DNA of 47,200 nucleotides from CANHCC01 sp040381555. GTDB lineage: Bacteria > Bacteroidota > Bacteroidia > J057 > RFSG01. Shown in pieces: positions 8,488 to 16,808 of the stretch; the stretch's first letter is position 1, and each line of letters opens with the position of its first letter. A program made the translations under genes and the position numbers. The notes beneath the pieces are model-generated. The model searched no databases. It was not told where the DNA came from and worked only from the letters and a program-made list of their open reading frames with translations. The stretch lies in the NCBI GenBank assembly GCA_040381555.1, contig JBEIHC010000004.1, positions 1 through 47,200 on the forward strand, in the 5' to 3' direction.

Positions 8488-9250
8488 ATATCGCGTACTG
8501 ATTGCAGATGATGAAGCACCTGCCAGAAATAAAATGCAGCGAATGCTGGGCCAATTTGAACATGTAGAAATAATCCATGTAGCTCAAAATGGTTTAGATG
8601 CTTTAGAACATATAGAGAAAATGCGTCCGGATATTGCCTTTTTGGATATTGAAATGCCTGGTCTTTCTGGGATTGAAGTGGCGCAGAGTATCGCTCCTGG
8701 TAAGATTCCGTATATTGTTTTTGCTACCGCTTATAATGAATATGCTGTAAATGCCTTTGAACTTAACGCAATTGATTACTTACTAAAGCCTTTTAGTGGT
8801 GAGCGGATTCAACAGACTCTGGAAAAAATTCAGCAAAATCCAAGAGGCCGTTTTGCCGAAAATAATCTGAAAAACATTGATAAAGTTGCTCAAGACCTTG
8901 AATCTACTGGGTCTTTTCAGTTTTCCAACAAAATCCCCATACCAACGGTAGATAGATATAAATTAGTAGATTATGATGATGTCGTTTGCATCGAAGTGGA
9001 AGAAAGATTCACCATTATTTATGCAAAAGACAGAACTTATACGGTCTCACAAACGCTAGATCATTTCGAAAAGAAGCTCCCCCAGGCTGAATTTTTCAGA
9101 GTCAACCGTGCTTGCATTATCTCTCTATCCAAGGTTAAAGAGATCGTTATTTGGTTTGGAAATCGCTTTAAAATTATCCTAACAAATGGCAAAGAAGTTA
9201 TTAGCAGCCGAGAAAAATCTAAACATTTAAAACACATCCTAAAATATTAA
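8477..9250 (+). CDS. LytTR-family response regulator
   Basis: A 257-residue response regulator. The receiver domain (1-125) has the acidic pair DDE at 11-13, the phosphoacceptor Asp57 in FLDIEMPG, the conserved Thr in VFATAYNEYAV and Lys in LLKPF. The C-terminal half (about 150-257) is a LytTR DNA-binding domain with IEVEERFTIIYAKDRTYTVSQTL and the typical FFRVNRACIISLSKVKEI segment. It overlaps the kinase gene by 11 nt, so the two are translationally coupled and form a two-component pair. LytTR regulators bind paired direct repeats upstream of targets; no such target is evident in this window. It is followed by an intrinsic terminator. Confidence 0.95.
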   Translation: MKNKYRVLIADDEAPARNKMQRMLGQFEHVEIIHVAQNGLDALEHIEKMRPDIAFLDIEMPGLSGIEVAQSIAPGKIPYIVFATAYNEYAVNAFELNAIDYLLKPFSGERIQQTLEKIQQNPRGRFAENNLKNIDKVAQDLESTGSFQFSNKIPIPTVDRYKLVDYDDVVCIEVEERFTIIYAKDRTYTVSQTLDHFEKKLPQAEFFRVNRACIISLSKVKEIVIWFGNRFKIILTNGKEVISSREKSKHLKHILKY

Positions 9251-9312
9251 CAGATGTTTTTTTGAAAAGCATCCGTCCTGTTGTGTAATAAAATTAGATC
9301 ACTCGACCCTGA

Positions 9313-9340
9313 AAAAAGACCATCTTCTGATGGTCTTTTT
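9313..9340. terminator. bidirectional terminator after the kinase/regulator pair
   Basis: A 12-bp perfect stem running from the A5 at 9313 to the T5 at 9340 around a TTCT loop, with core GACCATC / GATGGTC. It is 62 nt past the regulator stop and has A and T runs on both sides, so it can serve either strand. Confidence 0.85.
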
Positions 9341-9397
9341 ATATATAATCATTTTAAAATTGGAAATTTCAAGCTTACTGTAAGCAAAAGTCTACGC

Positions 9398-9428
9398 AAA
9401 AAAAGACCATCTATCGATGGTCTTTTTT
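9398..9428. terminator. second near-identical bidirectional terminator
   Basis: A seven-A run, stem GACCATC / GATGGTC (9405-9411 with 9416-9422) around TATC, then six Ts. The stem is identical to that of the terminator 85 nt to the left and only the loop differs. It lies between convergent genes and most likely ends the minus-strand secreted protein gene at 9508. Confidence 0.85.
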
Positions 9429-9507
9429 ATTCATTAAATTAATACAGTGATTCTAATTTGTGTTGATTTCAAGTCATACCTGAATACAAGCAAACTTGAT
9501 CCCATTA

Positions 9508-12500
9508 TTAATGCAATACTTGAACTTTGAATTGCCCTTGACGATTTCCGGAATTTACAGTTAACTGGTACACTCCTGCAGGTAAATCTTTAACTTCAAT
9601 CTCCCCTATTCCAATAGAAATCGAGCCTTTCCGGATTGTACGACCTTGAATATCTGTTAAAGAATAAACTGCCTCTTCCCCTTCTGTATTAACCTTCAGC
9701 AAGTCATTGGCAGGATTAGGATAAACACTCCAGTTATTCACGGCGATGATTTCATCGGAAGATACCCAAGTATAACTAAATGAATCAGAAGCAGTGTAAC
9801 AGCCAGACTGAGAACGGACCCATACGCGATAATCTCCATTAGCATCAGCAGTATAGGTAGATCCAGAAGCGCCTAAAATAATTGAATCATTACGAGTCCA
9901 ACGATAGTTAACAAAAGAAGGATCTAGACTATACATATAATATAGGGCCGGATCATAAACTAAAGTAGGCTTGGGAAGTAAATCAAACACTATGTTTTTA
10001 ACTTCAGAGGTATCAGAGCATCCAAACTCATTTGTTGCAACATAAAAAACATCTCCCGCCAAAGGAGTCGTATAAGTTGCATTAGTTTCACCTACTACCG
10101 GTGCGTTATTCTGATGCCACTGATAAGTTACAGTTGAATCAATAGCCCGAGTAAATACGGAAGTATCTGCTGGACATTTAATCAATTTTGTTGCTGTTAA
10201 ATAGGTTACAGGCAATGCCGCTACCAATACGGTATAAGGAGCAGTTGTTACTGAACATAAATTATTCGGCCCGTTAACTCCGGTCAAAGTAAAATTTGAT
10301 TTAGAGGAAGTTACCAAAACAGAATCTCCCGTTGCACCAAAACTCCAAGTATAACTTTGTGCGCCATTTCCATAAAGCATTACGGATTGCCCCTGACAAA
10401 TTGTATCTAAACCGGAAGAGGTGATCACAGGCATTGGCATTGGAATCTCTGTTGTCGTAAGAGAAAGTTGGGGAGCTGTACAAGTGCCGAAGGCAAAAGT
10501 CTGTACTGAATAAACCCCACTTGTATCTACTTTGATGCTTGAACTGGTAGCTCCTGTGCTCCATAAGTAAGAGGTACCTCCACCAGCAATAAGGATGGTA
10601 GAATCACCCTCACAGAAAGTAAGAGGGCGAGAAGAGCTTATATTCGGAACAGGCACCTGATTTACGGTAATGCTTACCAATGAAGAATTCACACATCCAT
10701 TAGGATCCGTAACTTCCAAACCATAAGTACCTGTTGCATTTACCTGAATGCTTTGGGTAAAGCTCTGATTCATCACCCCACTAGACCATACATAATCTGC
10801 CATTCCTGCAGGCCCCGAAAGGGTGCGGGTGGTATTGCTACAAAATGTCAAGGCTCCATCGGGAGTAATTGTAGAGTCAGGTAATGAATTTACAGTAACA
10901 GTGGTTACTGAGGATGAATCTACACAGAGGTTGGTATCAGTTAAAATAACCTTAAAGGTACCGGATGCACTTGTTTGAATTGTTTGATCCGAAGATCCAT
11001 CCGACCATAAATAGGTAGCAGCTGGAGAAGAGGTCAACACAACAGAACCTCCCGTACAGAAAACTAAGGGGCCACTTGCTTGAACAGTAGTTAGAGGTAA
11101 ATTCCAACGAGTAATTACTTCTGGTAAGGAGGATAAACTACAAGTAGAGGTTCCTGTAACCTGAACTGTTAAAGTAGAGGAATTGAACACCCAAATTGAT
11201 TGAGAGGTAGCTCCATTACTCCATAGATAGGAAGTACCTGGATCAGTTACTAACTCTACGCTATCTCCACTACAGAAAGAGGTTGGACCAGAAGGGATAA
11301 TTACTGGAATCGGATTAACGGTTATACTCGTAACCGCCGATGTATCCATACATCCATTTGCATTGGTTATTCTGACCTCAAATGTATTAGTTGCCAAAGC
11401 TGAAATAGTCTGAGTAGTAAGCCCATTACTCCAAAGATAAGCGGCCATCCCGTTGGTAGAACTTAGAATCACACTATCTCCAGTACAAAAACTCAATGGC
11501 CCCGAAGAAGTTATAACAGCTGCTGGTTGAGCGTTAACTACGACAGTATCTAATGGAGATATCCGAGTACAGCCATTTGCATAAGTAACTGCCACATTGT
11601 AAGTACCAGAAGTACGAATCATAGTTGTTTGAGTCACAGCGCCATTACTCCAAAGATAAGATGCACCAGCACTAGCCGTCAAAAGAACAGAATCGCCTAT
11701 ACAAAAGGTTTTGGGGCCACCTGCTGCTATGGAGGCTGCAGGTGCAGTCACAAAACAACCATTCAATGGAGCGGAACAATAATTAAATAACAAACCTGGA
11801 CAATTATAAAAAGCATGATTTGAACCGGGAAAATTGGTTAGGGAGGCTCCCGTTTCATATATGTAGGTGTGGCTGAAACCGGGCGCGGTAGAGGCTACGG
11901 CACCACCCGCTTTTACATAAAGAATATTATTTTCACCGCCGTCCATGTTGACCTGTCCACCCGCTTCAACAAATATGGTTTGATCTCTGTGGTTATTTGT
12001 ATTGTAGACGCCACCTGAACACACCCAAATGGATGCTCCATTTGGAACCCAATCTACAGTTCCACTAACTACAACTGTATTAGGTCCAATGGCAGGATTG
12101 CAGTCAAAAATTTCAATCGGTGAATGCTCAAAACTATCCAGACAACCAAACGCGCTCGTCACAACCAACTTAACAATCTTTGAACCTGTAGAACCATAGA
12201 CAAAAGGACCAGGAGAACATGAGAAATCTGTTCCTGGAATTGCGCCTTGACCAAAACTCCAATTACATAAAAATTGGTTTGTCGATAAATTTTGTACTCC
12301 AATAAAACTCCCTTGTAAAAAACGACGATGAGGAGAATTAATGGCAGAAAGTGCTGTAGGCTTAGCAAAATAGGTCAAAGGAATCAAATTATCAGGGCTG
12401 ATTACCGGAGGATTCGTTGACACTACACGAATTAGATAATTCGCACTCGTGTTAATCGTATTGGGAATGGCACAATTAATGGTGCCCGCAGATGAAAGAG

Positions 12501-12729
12501 TTATTGTACCGATATTGGTAAATGAACTGAAAGTCCCAAACTCATCCGACAGTTGTGCGGTAAAAATATTACCCGTGTTGAATGTGCCCGTGATTCCATA
12601 AGGAACCTCGATTGTGCTACCGGCACACAAATTATTCGTTATAAACGCATAAGGCGTAATTGTGTTTTGCGCCTGCACTTTCAACAAGATAAGTGCGCCC
12701 AGGAACAGCAGTGTGATAATTTTCTTCAT
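9508..12729 (-). CDS. secreted Ig-like repeat protein with T9SS type A sorting domain
   Basis: A 1073-residue exported protein. It begins with a signal peptide (KKIITLLFLGALILLKVQA, ending AQ). After an N-terminal region of about 330 residues that includes a PKD-like stretch come about eight Ig-like repeats of roughly 70 residues, each starting like SSGPLSFCTGDSV and continuing with a YLWSNG-type core and a GC before the end. The C-terminus (about 1000-1073) is a T9SS type A sorting domain: WSVYPNPANDLLKV, then SLTDIQGRTIRKG and LPAGVYQLTV. It should be exported by Sec, cross the outer membrane through T9SS and remain on the surface or be released. Such repeat proteins are usually adhesins or matrix components; no catalytic domain is seen. 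It is monocistronic. Confidence 0.9.
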   Translation of the reverse strand: MKKIITLLFLGALILLKVQAQNTITPYAFITNNLCAGSTIEVPYGITGTFNTGNIFTAQLSDEFGTFSSFTNIGTITLSSAGTINCAIPNTINTSANYLIRVVSTNPPVISPDNLIPLTYFAKPTALSAINSPHRRFLQGSFIGVQNLSTNQFLCNWSFGQGAIPGTDFSCSPGPFVYGSTGSKIVKLVVTSAFGCLDSFEHSPIEIFDCNPAIGPNTVVVSGTVDWVPNGASIWVCSGGVYNTNNHRDQTIFVEAGGQVNMDGGENNILYVKAGGAVASTAPGFSHTYIYETGASLTNFPGSNHAFYNCPGLLFNYCSAPLNGCFVTAPAASIAAGGPKTFCIGDSVLLTASAGASYLWSNGAVTQTTMIRTSGTYNVAVTYANGCTRISPLDTVVVNAQPAAVITSSGPLSFCTGDSVILSSTNGMAAYLWSNGLTTQTISALATNTFEVRITNANGCMDTSAVTSITVNPIPVIIPSGPTSFCSGDSVELVTDPGTSYLWSNGATSQSIWVFNSSTLTVQVTGTSTCSLSSLPEVITRWNLPLTTVQASGPLVFCTGGSVVLTSSPAATYLWSDGSSDQTIQTSASGTFKVILTDTNLCVDSSSVTTVTVNSLPDSTITPDGALTFCSNTTRTLSGPAGMADYVWSSGVMNQSFTQSIQVNATGTYGLEVTDPNGCVNSSLVSITVNQVPVPNISSSRPLTFCEGDSTILIAGGGTSYLWSTGATSSSIKVDTSGVYSVQTFAFGTCTAPQLSLTTTEIPMPMPVITSSGLDTICQGQSVMLYGNGAQSYTWSFGATGDSVLVTSSKSNFTLTGVNGPNNLCSVTTAPYTVLVAALPVTYLTATKLIKCPADTSVFTRAIDSTVTYQWHQNNAPVVGETNATYTTPLAGDVFYVATNEFGCSDTSEVKNIVFDLLPKPTLVYDPALYYMYSLDPSFVNYRWTRNDSIILGASGSTYTADANGDYRVWVRSQSGCYTASDSFSYTWVSSDEIIAVNNWSVYPNPANDLLKVNTEGEEAVYSLTDIQGRTIRKGSISIGIGEIEVKDLPAGVYQLTVNSGNRQGQFKVQVLH

Positions 12730-12888
12730 AGCCTTTTGACCTGTAACCAGGTTGTTTAATATACTGTTAATCTACTGATTATTCAGGAATAGAATGTAAA
12801 ACTAAAGAAAAAATATCACATCTAAAACTAAATTTTCCTGTTAACTTTATGTTTCCTCAGTTATTTACCTCAAGTGTTTTCTATACTT

Positions 12889-13275
12889 ATGAACAATTCA
12901 AGAAAAAAACAATTGCCTTCATTACTCATTTTAAGCCTCGTAATTCTGCTATTTTCGTCAGGTTTTTACCTAAAAACGCATCAAAAAGCCAAAGATACCC
13001 CCAATTTATGCAAATTGTATGGTTCTGTATACATTGAGGATTCGCCGAGTTTCGCGGACTATAGAGTTTTTGTAGATAATGTAGAAGGATTTGCAGATAT
13101 CCTAGTTTACAACGAAGTAAATCCAGGTTTGGCTATCTCCAATGGGATTTGGCACATTACAGATGCCCGAGGATTTGCCGATTTTACAATTTACCTCGAT
13201 CAGTCTAGGGGTTTTGCTGACTTTACGATATGCTACACCCCCAATCGTGGGTTTGCAGGTTGCAGAAATAGATAA
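12889..13275 (+). CDS. membrane-anchored DUF6150-like protein with 13-residue repeats
   Basis: A 128-residue protein from the ATG at 12889; a GTG 15 nt earlier is possible but adds only FSIL-like residues. A basic N-terminus and one hydrophobic segment (about 9-27) give a signal anchor or uncleaved signal. From residue 42 the sequence is built of units of about 13 residues, most starting FAD: FADYRVF at 55, FADILVY at 68, a divergent unit at 81, FADFTIY at 96, FADFTIC at 109 and FAGC at 122. I recognise this as resembling the DUF6150 family of uncharacterised proteins. The regular period suggests a small beta-solenoid outside the membrane. Function is unknown. It ends 6 nt before prmA and may be cotranscribed with it. 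Confidence 0.8.
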   Translation: MNNSRKKQLPSLLILSLVILLFSSGFYLKTHQKAKDTPNLCKLYGSVYIEDSPSFADYRVFVDNVEGFADILVYNEVNPGLAISNGIWHITDARGFADFTIYLDQSRGFADFTICYTPNRGFAGCRNR

Positions 13276-13281
13276 TTTAAC

Positions 13282-14124
13282 ATGAAAAGTACATATCAAG
13301 TTTTTATTCCCTGTGAGAAGGGCGAATCCAGAGAAATTTCCATAGCCTTGCTTAGCTCGCTTGGATTTAATGCGTTTGATGAAATAAACCAGGGAATCCA
13401 TGCCTATATGGAAGAAGACGATTGGGATGAAAAAGCCGTATTATGCGAAATCGAAGCCTTGCTCGAATTGGATAAGAATATTTTAGAAGTCAAAAAATTC
13501 GAACCTATTAACTATAATGAACAATGGGAATCGGACCTTCAAGCGGTATTGATTGCCCCTTTGGTTCAAATTCAACCTGCAGGTAGAAAACCTGAAATTG
13601 GATTTCGATATTCCCTTCAAATTACCCCCAAAATGTCCTTCGGAACAGGACATCATCCTACCACTCGATTAATGCTACAAGGACTTCCAGAAGCTCAAAT
13701 TCAAAATTCAAGCGTTTTAGATTTAGGTTCTGGAACCGGAATTTTAGGAATTCTGGCTGCCCAAATGGGGGCGAAATCTGTCCTTGGAATTGATGTCGAA
13801 GATTGGTGTACAGAAAACGCCCGAGAAAATGCGCAATTGAATGAAGTTCTGTCTATTTGTCAATTTGAAACTGGAACCCTAAGCTTCCTCCCAAAAGAAA
13901 AATCCTTCGATATTTTGTTAGCCAACATAAACCGCAATATTTTACTCGAACTGTGCTCAGACCTTACCCAGAGAATCAATCCCAATGGATTTCTCCTAAT
14001 TAGTGGCTTTTTTGAGGAGGATATTCTTGTGTTAACAGCAGAATTCGAAAATGCCGGATTGTCCTTAACTCAAAGTCAAATCGAGGATAGATGGGCATGT
14101 CTTACCTTCCAAAAACATCCATAA
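13282..14124 (+). CDS. prmA: ribosomal protein L11 methyltransferase
   Basis: A 280-residue SAM-dependent methyltransferase that trimethylates ribosomal protein L11 in other bacteria. A short N-terminal substrate-recognition domain is followed by the family motif MSFGTGHHPTTRLML (about 118-132), the SAM-binding loop DLGSGTGILGILA (147-159) and the post-loop segment ILLANINRNILLEL, which takes the place of the usual N-x-x-x active-site motif. Length is slightly shorter than the E. coli protein, as in other Bacteroidota. It starts at an ATG 6 nt after the DUF6150-like gene and is followed after 21 nt by an acyl-CoA synthetase. Confidence 0.94.
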   Translation: MKSTYQVFIPCEKGESREISIALLSSLGFNAFDEINQGIHAYMEEDDWDEKAVLCEIEALLELDKNILEVKKFEPINYNEQWESDLQAVLIAPLVQIQPAGRKPEIGFRYSLQITPKMSFGTGHHPTTRLMLQGLPEAQIQNSSVLDLGSGTGILGILAAQMGAKSVLGIDVEDWCTENARENAQLNEVLSICQFETGTLSFLPKEKSFDILLANINRNILLELCSDLTQRINPNGFLLISGFFEEDILVLTAEFENAGLSLTQSQIEDRWACLTFQKHP

Positions 14125-14145
14125 ATCCCCTCAATTATCCTCTTG

Positions 14146-15924
14146 ATGGAAATGAATAGACTATTTGATTTACCTATCTCTTTCAATGAAAAATGGCCTG
14201 GGCAAGTAATGCTGGCAAGTAAACTCCATTCTGAATGGAAACAACTTACTGCCCGTGAGGTAATTCTACAATCCAGAAAAATTGCTCTTTCTCTTATCAG
14301 TCTGGGAATACAACCCGGAGACCGTATCGGAATCATCGCCCCCAATTCTCCAGAATGGCTTATTACCGATTATGCCATTCAAATGTCCGGTGCCATTTCT
14401 GTGCCTGTTTACCCCTCCCTCAGTCCTGCTGAAATGCAGCAGGTATTTGCTCATTCAGGTGTCAAAATTATTTTTACCGGATCTGATGCTCTTCATCAAA
14501 AAGTGGAAAGCATCCGTCCTCAATTAGCTCATCTGAAATTCCATTTTAAAATCAATCAGGCAATAGAAGAATCTATACTACAAATGGGAATTTCTGTATC
14601 CCATTTACCTAAGGAAGAAACCCTGAATGACAGGATGAATCAAGTAAAAGAAAACGATCTCGCTACCTTAATTTATACTTCCGGAACCACTGGAATCCCT
14701 AAAGGAGTAATGCTTTCACATGCCAATATTCTGAGCAATGCCAAAGCCAATGCACCGTACCTACCCATTGAACCAGGAGGACGAGCCTTAAGTTTTCTGC
14801 CCTTGTGCCACATCTATGAAAGAATGTGTACCAGCCTATTCCTACAGGAAGGACTTAGCATTTGGTTTGCCGAAGGTCTCGAGAAAATATCGGATAATCT
14901 CAAAGATGTCCAACCTCATATTTTTGCTACTGTCCCTAGGTTACTTGAAAAAGTTTATGACAAAATCATCCTGAAAGGCATGCAACTAAAAGGGGTGAAG
15001 CGATTATTGTTTGATTGGTCTATTCTATTGGGGCATCAGTTTGAATTTAAAAAACTCCAAAACCCTTTGTATTCCTTGCAGCTTAGCCTTGCTCGAAAAT
15101 TAATTTTCACCAAATGGCAAGAGGCTTTAGGTGGAAATATTCGGGGAATAGTCTCAGGAGGTTCTGCCCTGCAACCAAGGCTGGCGCGTATCTTTTGGGC
15201 AGCAGGAATTCCAGTAGTAGAAGGTTATGGATTAACTGAAACATCGCCTGTTGTAGCAGTTAATTACTTTACCCCTCAGACCTGTCGCTTTGGTACTGTA
15301 GGAAAGGTCATTCAAGGGTGTAAGGTAAAAATCCTAACGGAACATCCTGAAGATCAAAGTGGGGAAATTCTGACCAAAGGACCCGGGCTGATGTTAGGTT
15401 ATTTTGAAGATCCTGAACAAACTCAGCTGGTTATTGATTCTGAAGGATGGTTTCATACAGGAGATATCGGATATCTGGATGATTCCGGTTTTCTAAAAAT
15501 AACCGACAGAAAAAAAGAAATCTTTAAAAACTCTGGGGGCAAATATATTGCCCCACAACCAATAGAAAATAAATTAAAAGAATCGCTATACATTCAAAAT
15601 GCCCTGATTATTGGAGAATACCAAGATCATCCAGCTGCATTAATTGTCCTGGATAAAGAGAACATACATCTGCATTTTAATCAACTCCGCTTGACCTTAC
15701 CTTCAAAAGATCTTTTGCATCAAGATCCTCAGGTACGGACACTAATCCATCAGGAAATTAAACAGTTGAATCAGAAATTATCCCTAACAGAGCGGGTGCA
15801 TTCATTCTGCTTGTTGGAGAAGGAATGGACACAAGATAGCGGGGAGCTAACTCCTACTCAAAAACTCCGACGAAAATATATTGAGGAAAAATATCAGACT
15901 GAAATCCAGCAGTTGTTTTTATAG
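14146..15924 (+). CDS. long-chain fatty acid-CoA ligase (AMP-forming)
   Basis: A 592-residue adenylate-forming enzyme that activates fatty acids to acyl-CoA through an acyl-AMP intermediate. Motifs: the P-loop YTSGTTGIPKGVMLSH (177-192), the adenylate motif GYGLTETSPVV, GWFHTGDIGYLDDSG, and the C-terminal KEIFKNSGGKYIAPQPIE typical of the long-chain ACSL branch. The start could be the ATG at 14146 or the one at 14152; a TTG at 14143 is unlikely. It follows prmA by 21 nt on the same strand. The chain-length preference cannot be read from the sequence. The stop codon overlaps a 13-nt hairpin of a repeat family described separately. Confidence 0.92.
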   Translation: MEMNRLFDLPISFNEKWPGQVMLASKLHSEWKQLTAREVILQSRKIALSLISLGIQPGDRIGIIAPNSPEWLITDYAIQMSGAISVPVYPSLSPAEMQQVFAHSGVKIIFTGSDALHQKVESIRPQLAHLKFHFKINQAIEESILQMGISVSHLPKEETLNDRMNQVKENDLATLIYTSGTTGIPKGVMLSHANILSNAKANAPYLPIEPGGRALSFLPLCHIYERMCTSLFLQEGLSIWFAEGLEKISDNLKDVQPHIFATVPRLLEKVYDKIILKGMQLKGVKRLLFDWSILLGHQFEFKKLQNPLYSLQLSLARKLIFTKWQEALGGNIRGIVSGGSALQPRLARIFWAAGIPVVEGYGLTETSPVVAVNYFTPQTCRFGTVGKVIQGCKVKILTEHPEDQSGEILTKGPGLMLGYFEDPEQTQLVIDSEGWFHTGDIGYLDDSGFLKITDRKKEIFKNSGGKYIAPQPIENKLKESLYIQNALIIGEYQDHPAALIVLDKENIHLHFNQLRLTLPSKDLLHQDPQVRTLIHQEIKQLNQKLSLTERVHSFCLLEKEWTQDSGELTPTQKLRRKYIEEKYQTEIQQLFL

Positions 15925-15936
15925 GGTGCAGCACCC
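15924..15936. repeat. 13-nt hairpin repeat, copy 1
   Basis: GGGTGCAGCACCC, a perfect 5-bp stem around CAG, followed by gATAAAA. It fills the 20-bp gap between the convergent acyl-CoA synthetase gene and the outer membrane protein gene, and the first G is the last base of the TAG stop codon. Two related copies occur at 31184 and 44971 with different but still paired stems. Confidence 0.7.
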
Positions 15937-15944
15937 GATAAAAT

Positions 15945-16679
15945 TTAACGAACAGGATAAACTCCGCCCCCTCCTAAAGTAATCCGAATATAGGGAAGAA
16001 AACCTTGGATTCTATCAGGACCCCGCAGCTCCTGACCTTTTCCATCTGCCCACTTGTTGCGGACAAATAATGCATTTTGGCAGCCTAAATCCAATCCAAC
16101 CATTAAGCCCCCATGAAGGTGCTCTTCTGAAAGCTTCGTAATAAAATACTTCACACTGAACCCAACTTCATAGGCAATGCCACCTATGGATAATTTGGAT
16201 ATTTCCCCGAAGCGAATTTCTTTTTGAGAATCAAAGTAAATGCCCCCACTATCAGATTGATTAGACAATTTTAAGGTAAGGCCGGACCCCCCAATTCCGA
16301 TATAGGGAAATAACAACCATTTGTCGTTATTCTTTACCAGGTATCCCAAGTTAAACAAGCCTGCTCCAGAACTGAATGAAGCTAAGGCCGAGTCTGTTAT
16401 AACAGGCTTAAATCCTGAAAAATATCCACTTCCGCCTAATAGGATATTACCGACTAAACCATATCCCCCTCCTCCGAATTGAATTCCTTGATTTTGGGGA
16501 CGGTAAGAATCTCCCAAAATTTCTGACCTTCCCAAATAACTAGTCAATGCAGGAAAATATCCCAAGCTTACTCCAGCCTGAAAATGCCCAAAACCCCCAC
16601 CCTGTTTCACTCTGGTATTTTGCGCCCATAAACTCAGGCAACTACAGAATACTCCAAAAATTACCAGACGCTTGAACAT
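15945..16679 (-). CDS. probable outer membrane protein, uncharacterised
   Basis: A 244-residue protein with a clear signal peptide (FKRLVIFGVFCSCLSLWAQ). The mature part is rich in glycine and alternates hydrophobic and polar residues (GGGGYGLVGNILLGGSGYFSG, FPYIGIGGSGLTLKL, LHGGLMVGLDLGCQN), as expected for a small beta-barrel or beta-rich envelope protein. It does not end in an aromatic residue, so a classical BAM-assembled barrel is not certain. A TAATTTTA box 4 nt upstream of the ATG suggests its own promoter. It is downstream of the giant T9SS gene on the same strand but separated from it by a terminator. Function is not recognised. Confidence 0.75.
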   Translation of the reverse strand: MFKRLVIFGVFCSCLSLWAQNTRVKQGGGFGHFQAGVSLGYFPALTSYLGRSEILGDSYRPQNQGIQFGGGGYGLVGNILLGGSGYFSGFKPVITDSALASFSSGAGLFNLGYLVKNNDKWLLFPYIGIGGSGLTLKLSNQSDSGGIYFDSQKEIRFGEISKLSIGGIAYEVGFSVKYFITKLSEEHLHGGLMVGLDLGCQNALFVRNKWADGKGQELRGPDRIQGFLPYIRITLGGGGVYPVR

Positions 16680-16683
16680 ATTG

Positions 16684-16691
16684 TAAAATTA
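16684..16691 (-). promoter_or_regulatory. -7-like box directly before the ATG of the outer membrane protein gene
   Basis: TAATTTTA on the minus strand, 4 nt from the ATG at 16679. It resembles the Bacteroidota -7 element TAnnTTTG, but I see no clear -33 TTTG. If used, the mRNA would start at or next to the ATG. Confidence 0.4.
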
Positions 16692-16757
16692 ATATTCCCG
16701 TGGATTTTGATAAATGATTTTATCCGGAAACAAAAATATACCTGTCTACAATGCAAA

Positions 16758-16785
16758 ACAGGCAGAGGATTGCGCCTCTGCCTGT
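16758..16785 (-). terminator. terminator of the giant T9SS type B gene
   Basis: An 11-bp perfect stem ACAGGCAGAGG / CCTCTGCCTGT around a 6-nt loop. Read on the minus strand it ends in TTTTG, 24 nt after the stop codon at 16809. Confidence 0.8.
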
Positions 16786-16808
16786 CTTCAAAATTTAGTG
16801 GTAATGAC

